Below are positions 32,479 through 35,910 of a stretch of DNA of 35,910 bases, piece after piece. Below the pieces are notes generated by a model, which searched no databases, was not told the origin of the DNA, and saw only the letters and a program-made list of their open reading frames with translations. Within the stretch, counting starts at the first letter, position 1, and every line of letters begins with the position of its first letter. Source of the stretch: an uncultured Ruminococcus sp. (GTDB lineage: Bacteria; Bacillota; Clostridia; Lachnospirales; Lachnospiraceae); NCBI GenBank assembly GCA_946494335.1, contig CAMMBV010000038.1, positions 1 to 35,910 on the forward strand, given 5' to 3'. The translations under genes were made by a program, and so were the position numbers.

Positions 32479-33678
32479 GTGAGCAATGTCAGGAAATACC
32501 GCCGGCTTTTGTGGGTGCTTCTGGGATGTTCCCTGCTGTTGTGTGCGGTGTACTCCTATTATATGGTCAAAAACTCCATACCGGATGAAATATCCGTATA
32601 TGAAGGGCAGGAGGCACAGCTTAATGAGGCGCTGCCGTCCTCCGTGCTGACGTACGATGATGATATCGCTGTGCTGGGCAGTAATCAGTATCAGCTGAAA
32701 TGCCGGCTTTTCGGAATGCTTCCTGTAAAAACGGTAAAAGTCCAAAGCATTCCCAGGCAGAGCGTTTTTGTCAGCGGCCAGACCATAGGAATCTATATGG
32801 AAACGGAAGGTGTGATGATCATTGATGCGGGAGAGATTGAAGCGGCAGATGAGATGCACACCAAACCGGCGGAGCATATTGTAAAGCCGGGGGATTATAT
32901 TCTTGCAGTCAACGGCAGTGAAATCCAGAATAAAAAAGAGCTGATGAAGCTGGTGGATCAAAGCGCAGGCGAGGAAATGGAGCTTGTGCTCAAGCGGGGA
33001 CTGGAAAAGATAACGGTAGCGCTCACACCGGTGATGACAAAGGATGGTTCCTACAAACTTGGAATCTGGGTCAGGGACAATATACAGGGAATCGGAACAC
33101 TGACCTTTATGAAACCGGACGGTACTTACGGGGCGCTGGGTCACGGGATCAGTGATATTGATACCGGAGAGCTGCTTTCACTTTCACAGGGAGAACTGTA
33201 CAGTGCAAAAATACTGTCTGTGTCAAAGGGAGTCAGCGGAAATCCGGGAGAATTGAAAGGGGTGATTACGTATCAGGATGAGGAAAAGCTGGGCAGCATT
33301 ACAGTTAATCAGTACAATGGCATCAGCGGACGGCTGAATGAAAAGGGAGAGCAGCAGCTGACAGGACGCCAGATGGAACTTGGACTGAAGCAGGAGGTGG
33401 CCGAGGGACCGGCTGAAATCTGGTGCAATGTGGACGGGGAAGTTAAAAAGTATCAGGTGGAAATCACGGAAATCAATTACGGGGATGAAAACAGCAATAA
33501 AAATTTTGTGATTCATGTCACGGATCAGCGTCTTCTGGGAAGCACAGGAGGGATTGTCCAGGGAATGTCCGGGTCTCCGGTGATACAGAATGATAAACTG
33601 GTGGGAGCGGTTACCCATGTATTTGTGCAGGACGCCACCAGAGGCTACGGTATTTTTGTGGAAAATATGATTCAGTGA
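32479..33678 (+). CDS. spoIVB: SpoIVB signalling serine peptidase
   Basis: Forespore protease that signals across the intermembrane space to trigger pro-SigK processing in the mother cell where that pathway exists. The 399-aa protein has a signal-anchor helix (about 9-30), a PDZ domain (about 100-190) and an S55 peptidase domain. The predicted catalytic triad is H222 (LGHGISD), D349 (HVTD) and S364 (GMSGSP). The 127- and 15-residue spacings equal those of B. subtilis H236, D363 and S378. The GTG at 32479 is the first start after an in-frame stop and lies 11 bases from AAAAGGA. A terminator follows; spo0A does not. Confidence 0.95.
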   Translation: MSNVRKYRRLLWVLLGCSLLLCAVYSYYMVKNSIPDEISVYEGQEAQLNEALPSSVLTYDDDIAVLGSNQYQLKCRLFGMLPVKTVKVQSIPRQSVFVSGQTIGIYMETEGVMIIDAGEIEAADEMHTKPAEHIVKPGDYILAVNGSEIQNKKELMKLVDQSAGEEMELVLKRGLEKITVALTPVMTKDGSYKLGIWVRDNIQGIGTLTFMKPDGTYGALGHGISDIDTGELLSLSQGELYSAKILSVSKGVSGNPGELKGVITYQDEEKLGSITVNQYNGISGRLNEKGEQQLTGRQMELGLKQEVAEGPAEIWCNVDGEVKKYQVEITEINYGDENSNKNFVIHVTDQRLLGSTGGIVQGMSGSPVIQNDKLVGAVTHVFVQDATRGYGIFVENMIQ

Positions 33679-33730
33679 AAAAAGAGAGAATGAGTGCTGT
33701 ATTTGACTTTGCAGACAAAGCAGGTTAAAA

Positions 33731-33769
33731 AAGGCCGCAGAACAGTGTTATGCTGATTTGCGGTCTTTT
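33731..33769 (+). terminator. Terminator after spoIVB
   Basis: AAGGCCGCA (33731-33739) pairs with TGCGGTCTT (33759-33767, one G-T pair), followed by T's. The rest of the 33679-33910 gap is AT-rich and contains the next promoter; no gene is seen. Confidence 0.75.
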
Positions 33770-33834
33770 GCCTGATATGACTTAAAAATGCAACATGAAA
33801 TATTTACAATGTTATAAAATTAAAACATATTCGG

Positions 33835-33862
33835 TTGATTTTTTTGGCTAATATGATATGAT
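33835..33862 (+). promoter_or_regulatory. Promoter of the XRE-ImmA-PIN operon
   Basis: TTGATT at 33835-33840 and TATGAT at 33857-33862 are spaced by 16 bp. AGGGAGG precedes the ATG at 33911. Confidence 0.5.
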
Positions 33863-33910
33863 AATAGTATGTAGAAAGCGTTCTGGTGATACGTCAAGGG
33901 AGGGACGATT

Positions 33911-34243
33911 ATGAATGAAATTTTAGGAAGCCGTATAAAGGCATTAAGAAATGCGAAAAATTTTACTCAAGAGCAGGTTGCTGAGAAAATAGGGGTCAGC
34001 AGACAGAAATATGCAAGGATTGAGAGTGGAGTTAACAGCATTACATTGGATATCCTTTCTAAAGTTGCAGAAGTTTTTGATGTGACGGTAGGAGATATAA
34101 CAAAAGTGCTTGATGAAACTCCGGCAGTTGCATATAGAGCCGGAGAGAAAAGTGGGTCTGCCAAAGAGATATTTGATATGCTTGATTTGTTTTATGCGAA
34201 TAAACGCATGTGTGCAAGGCTCCAGCACAAGACTATAATTTAG
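33911..34243 (+). CDS. XRE-family helix-turn-helix regulator
   Basis: DNA-binding protein of 110 aa. The XRE domain fills residues 5-62: FTQEQVAEKIGVSRQKYARIE, then VNSITLDILSKVAEVFDVTVGDI. The C-terminal tail (about 65-110) is unassigned and may contact the partner. It is 11 bases from the ImmA gene on the same strand. An XRE protein with an ImmA/IrrE peptidase is a common repressor/anti-repressor or antitoxin pair. The gene is AT-richer than the spo genes upstream. Confidence 0.88.
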   Translation: MNEILGSRIKALRNAKNFTQEQVAEKIGVSRQKYARIESGVNSITLDILSKVAEVFDVTVGDITKVLDETPAVAYRAGEKSGSAKEIFDMLDLFYANKRMCARLQHKTII

Positions 34244-34254
34244 GAGGCGCGTGA

Positions 34255-35076
34255 ATGAAGGAAATTAGAAAACGTGAAATCCGTATAGAAGCAGATTCAT
34301 TCAGAGCAAAGTGTAAAACAGGCAGATATGGAGTCATTGATTTGTTCAAGGAATGCGAGAGACTGGGATATAAGCTATTAAGATATCCGCTCGGAGATTA
34401 TGCTGATCTCGGGTTTGCAGTAAAAAAAGACAATGATATTATTATTTTTACGAATAGCTGCAGTAGATTGTCCAGGGAAATTTTTACACTTTCCCATGAA
34501 ATCGGTCACACTATTTTGCATTTAGATGATGAGAGTTCGTTTATTGATGACAATATGACTATTAATGGAAAGAGTACAGATGAAAAAGAACAGGAAGCAA
34601 ATTATTTTGCCGCCTGTTTGTTGATGCCACAGGATGAAGTCAATAAATTTATTGACTTGGAGATACAAAATTCCCATGGTAAGAGTTTGTCGGCAATGGA
34701 CATCGCTCGAATTATGTCTGAGTTTAATGTTAGTTTTGATATGGCATTAAACCGTTTGGAAAGCTTGGGTATAATAGATTCAAAGCAAAAACAAGGCCTT
34801 GATAATGAAAAAATTGAAAAGAGAGTTGGAAATCTGCTTCGAAGTGTTGGCGGAAATGCAAGACTGAATGTATCTGGTAAAGAGATTGATATGCCATATG
34901 AATACCTGGAATCCACTATTTATAATTACAACCATAATGCGGTTCCAGAAGAAACATTGAAAAGAGTACTTGCGTATTATAAACTTAGCATAGACGATGT
35001 TAGTGACAAGATTGCTGAACATTGTGATGATGACGATGATGATTTGGAGGATTTAATAGGAGGGTTAGACGATTGA
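34255..35076 (+). CDS. ImmA/IrrE-family metallopeptidase
   Basis: Zinc peptidase of 273 aa. The HExxH motif is H81-E82-x2-H85 in LSHEIGHTILHLD, and the following EANYFAACLLMP is the downstream helix with the third ligand. Such proteins cleave XRE repressors (ImmA-ImmR in ICEBs1) or serve as antitoxins. The C-terminus ends in a run of aspartates (DDDDDDLEDLIGG-like), perhaps mimicking nucleic acid or binding the PIN protein. It has an AGGAGG site and overlaps the PIN gene by 4 bases. Confidence 0.9.
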   Translation: MKEIRKREIRIEADSFRAKCKTGRYGVIDLFKECERLGYKLLRYPLGDYADLGFAVKKDNDIIIFTNSCSRLSREIFTLSHEIGHTILHLDDESSFIDDNMTINGKSTDEKEQEANYFAACLLMPQDEVNKFIDLEIQNSHGKSLSAMDIARIMSEFNVSFDMALNRLESLGIIDSKQKQGLDNEKIEKRVGNLLRSVGGNARLNVSGKEIDMPYEYLESTIYNYNHNAVPEETLKRVLAYYKLSIDDVSDKIAEHCDDDDDDLEDLIGGLDD

Positions 35077-35729
35077 GGGCCTCTTTAGATACAAATGCTA
35101 TTATCCATTTTTACAAAGCGGGACTTCAGGACATATTGTTTGATTTTTTTGATGAAGGCGTATTCATCTATGAACAGATCCGAGATATTGAGTTAAAAAA
35201 TCATGGTCAGGATGTAATTGACAAAGTTGACTTTGACATTATTTCAGGAAGGATTAAATTATATACAGCTCAGAAATTGAAGGACTTGCAGGTACATAAG
35301 ATATTTGAGTATCATGTTAGTGAAAACAAAAATCTGTATGGTACGGGTGATCTTGGCGAAGTATATGCAATATCACTGGCACAGACACTTGGTGTTTATT
35401 CCCTGGTTACAGATGATACGAAGCAGGGCGGACCATATATGTCTTTATTACAGTTTGAAGATGATATAATGCCATTTACATTTGCTGATGTATTAATTTT
35501 GAGGTTTTTATTTGATATAGCAGATGAAAATCAGACTGTGAAAGACTTTGACTCAATTAACTCATCTTCTGACTTAAATTGGTCTTTTAAGAGTCAGCTA
35601 AAAAAGTTCATAAAAAGATTTTTTAAAGAGCCGTACAGAGAGAAAGATCCAACTTGGATAAAGAAACTTGCCCATGATAATAATATAAATATAAAAATGA
35701 AACTTATTGCATTGAGCAAACTGTTGTGA
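35073..35729 (+). CDS. PIN-domain putative ribonuclease (toxin candidate)
   Basis: Protein of 218 aa starting at TTG 35073, overlapping the ImmA stop. The PIN fold is suggested by SLDTNAIIHFYK at the N-terminus (D6), an acidic pair in GDLGEVYAISLA (D93, E96) and VTDDTK (D114/D115). Together these give the acidic cluster that holds metal in PIN nucleases. A lysine- and arginine-rich C-terminus of about 70 residues follows. PIN proteins next to XRE and ImmA/IrrE genes have been proposed as toxin-antitoxin systems; here the toxin role is inferred from context. Confidence 0.75.
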   Translation: MRASLDTNAIIHFYKAGLQDILFDFFDEGVFIYEQIRDIELKNHGQDVIDKVDFDIISGRIKLYTAQKLKDLQVHKIFEYHVSENKNLYGTGDLGEVYAISLAQTLGVYSLVTDDTKQGGPYMSLLQFEDDIMPFTFADVLILRFLFDIADENQTVKDFDSINSSSDLNWSFKSQLKKFIKRFFKEPYREKDPTWIKKLAHDNNINIKMKLIALSKLL

Positions 35730-35788
35730 TGGCATAAGGTCCATGAAGAAATGTAAGATTCTCTTAGTTTGTTTGCAGAGTGGACAGG

Positions 35789-35813
35789 GGGCTGAAAATT
35801 TCAGCCCTTTTTT
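35789..35813 (+). terminator. Terminator after the XRE-ImmA-PIN operon
   Basis: GGGCTGAA (35789-35796) pairs with TTCAGCCC (35800-35807), then six T's. Beyond it, 35814-35910 shows no gene. Confidence 0.85.
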
Positions 35814-35910
35814 GATTCCTGCCTGCAGTCGAGGTTTCTTTTTTTTGCATCTTATATTCTCGTTTTTGACAGTTAGAGGCAAATAACAAGTGCCACAATC
35901 CTTGAAAACA

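Noticed and set aside
33708-35779. Matching TTTGCAGA at 33708-33715 and 35772-35779 around the XRE-ImmA-PIN operon
   Set aside because: Eight bases is expected by chance over these lengths, and the copies are not at clear boundaries, so they are not called attachment or target-site repeats.
35858-35872. A TTTGACA resembling a Spo0A box near the window end
   Set aside because: One short, imperfect match with no gene in view is not enough to call a regulatory site.

Overview
The window reads as chromosomal DNA of an anaerobic, spore-forming member of the Clostridia, most likely Lachnospiraceae. This is inferred from the gene content and order: a complete spoIIIA operon, the block asp23-nusB-xseAB-ispA-dxs-tlyA-nadK-argR-recN-spoIVB, a flavodiiron protein and a propionate-type CoA-transferase. 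Strong AGGAGG ribosome-binding sites and several GTG and TTG starts fit this. No rRNA, tRNA or CRISPR array was seen.

Layout. (1) 1-4434: three separately promoted metabolic genes, namely a Gfo/Idh/MocA oxidoreductase, an A-type flavoprotein and a CoA-transferase, closed by a bidirectional terminator. (2) 4435-8379, minus strand: a spore-coat operon cotJA-cotJB-cotJC-sodC. Its cotJC gene is split by a 2190-bp element carrying a large serine recombinase, a translationally coupled 60-codon ORF and an orphan Phd/YefM antitoxin. A 12-bp direct repeat sits at both junctions, and removing one repeat plus the element rejoins cotJC exactly in frame (208 codons) and reconnects it to sodC through a TGATG overlap. 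(3) 8406-16494: a metallo-beta-lactamase-fold hydrolase, a membrane glycerophosphodiesterase, an FtsW/SpoVE-type SEDS protein, acyl carrier protein, glutamyl-tRNA synthetase, a UvrD-like helicase and an Sfp-type phosphopantetheinyl transferase. (4) 16547-21629: spoIIIAA to spoIIIAH. (5) 21824-32402: release factor 3, then the asp23 to recN housekeeping block. (6) 32479-33678: spoIVB. (7) 33911-35729: a visibly AT-richer XRE regulator, ImmA/IrrE peptidase and PIN-domain trio, located where spo0A usually follows spoIVB.

The main discovery candidate is the cotJC element. It has the architecture of sporulation-specific intervening elements such as sigK/skin, in very small form. The recombinase points the same way as the cotJ operon, so transcription from the SigE/SigK-like cotJ promoter would read through the recombinase. 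Excision would then restore the gene for the coat manganese catalase and its link to a superoxide dismutase. This is inferred from sequence only; excision has not been shown.
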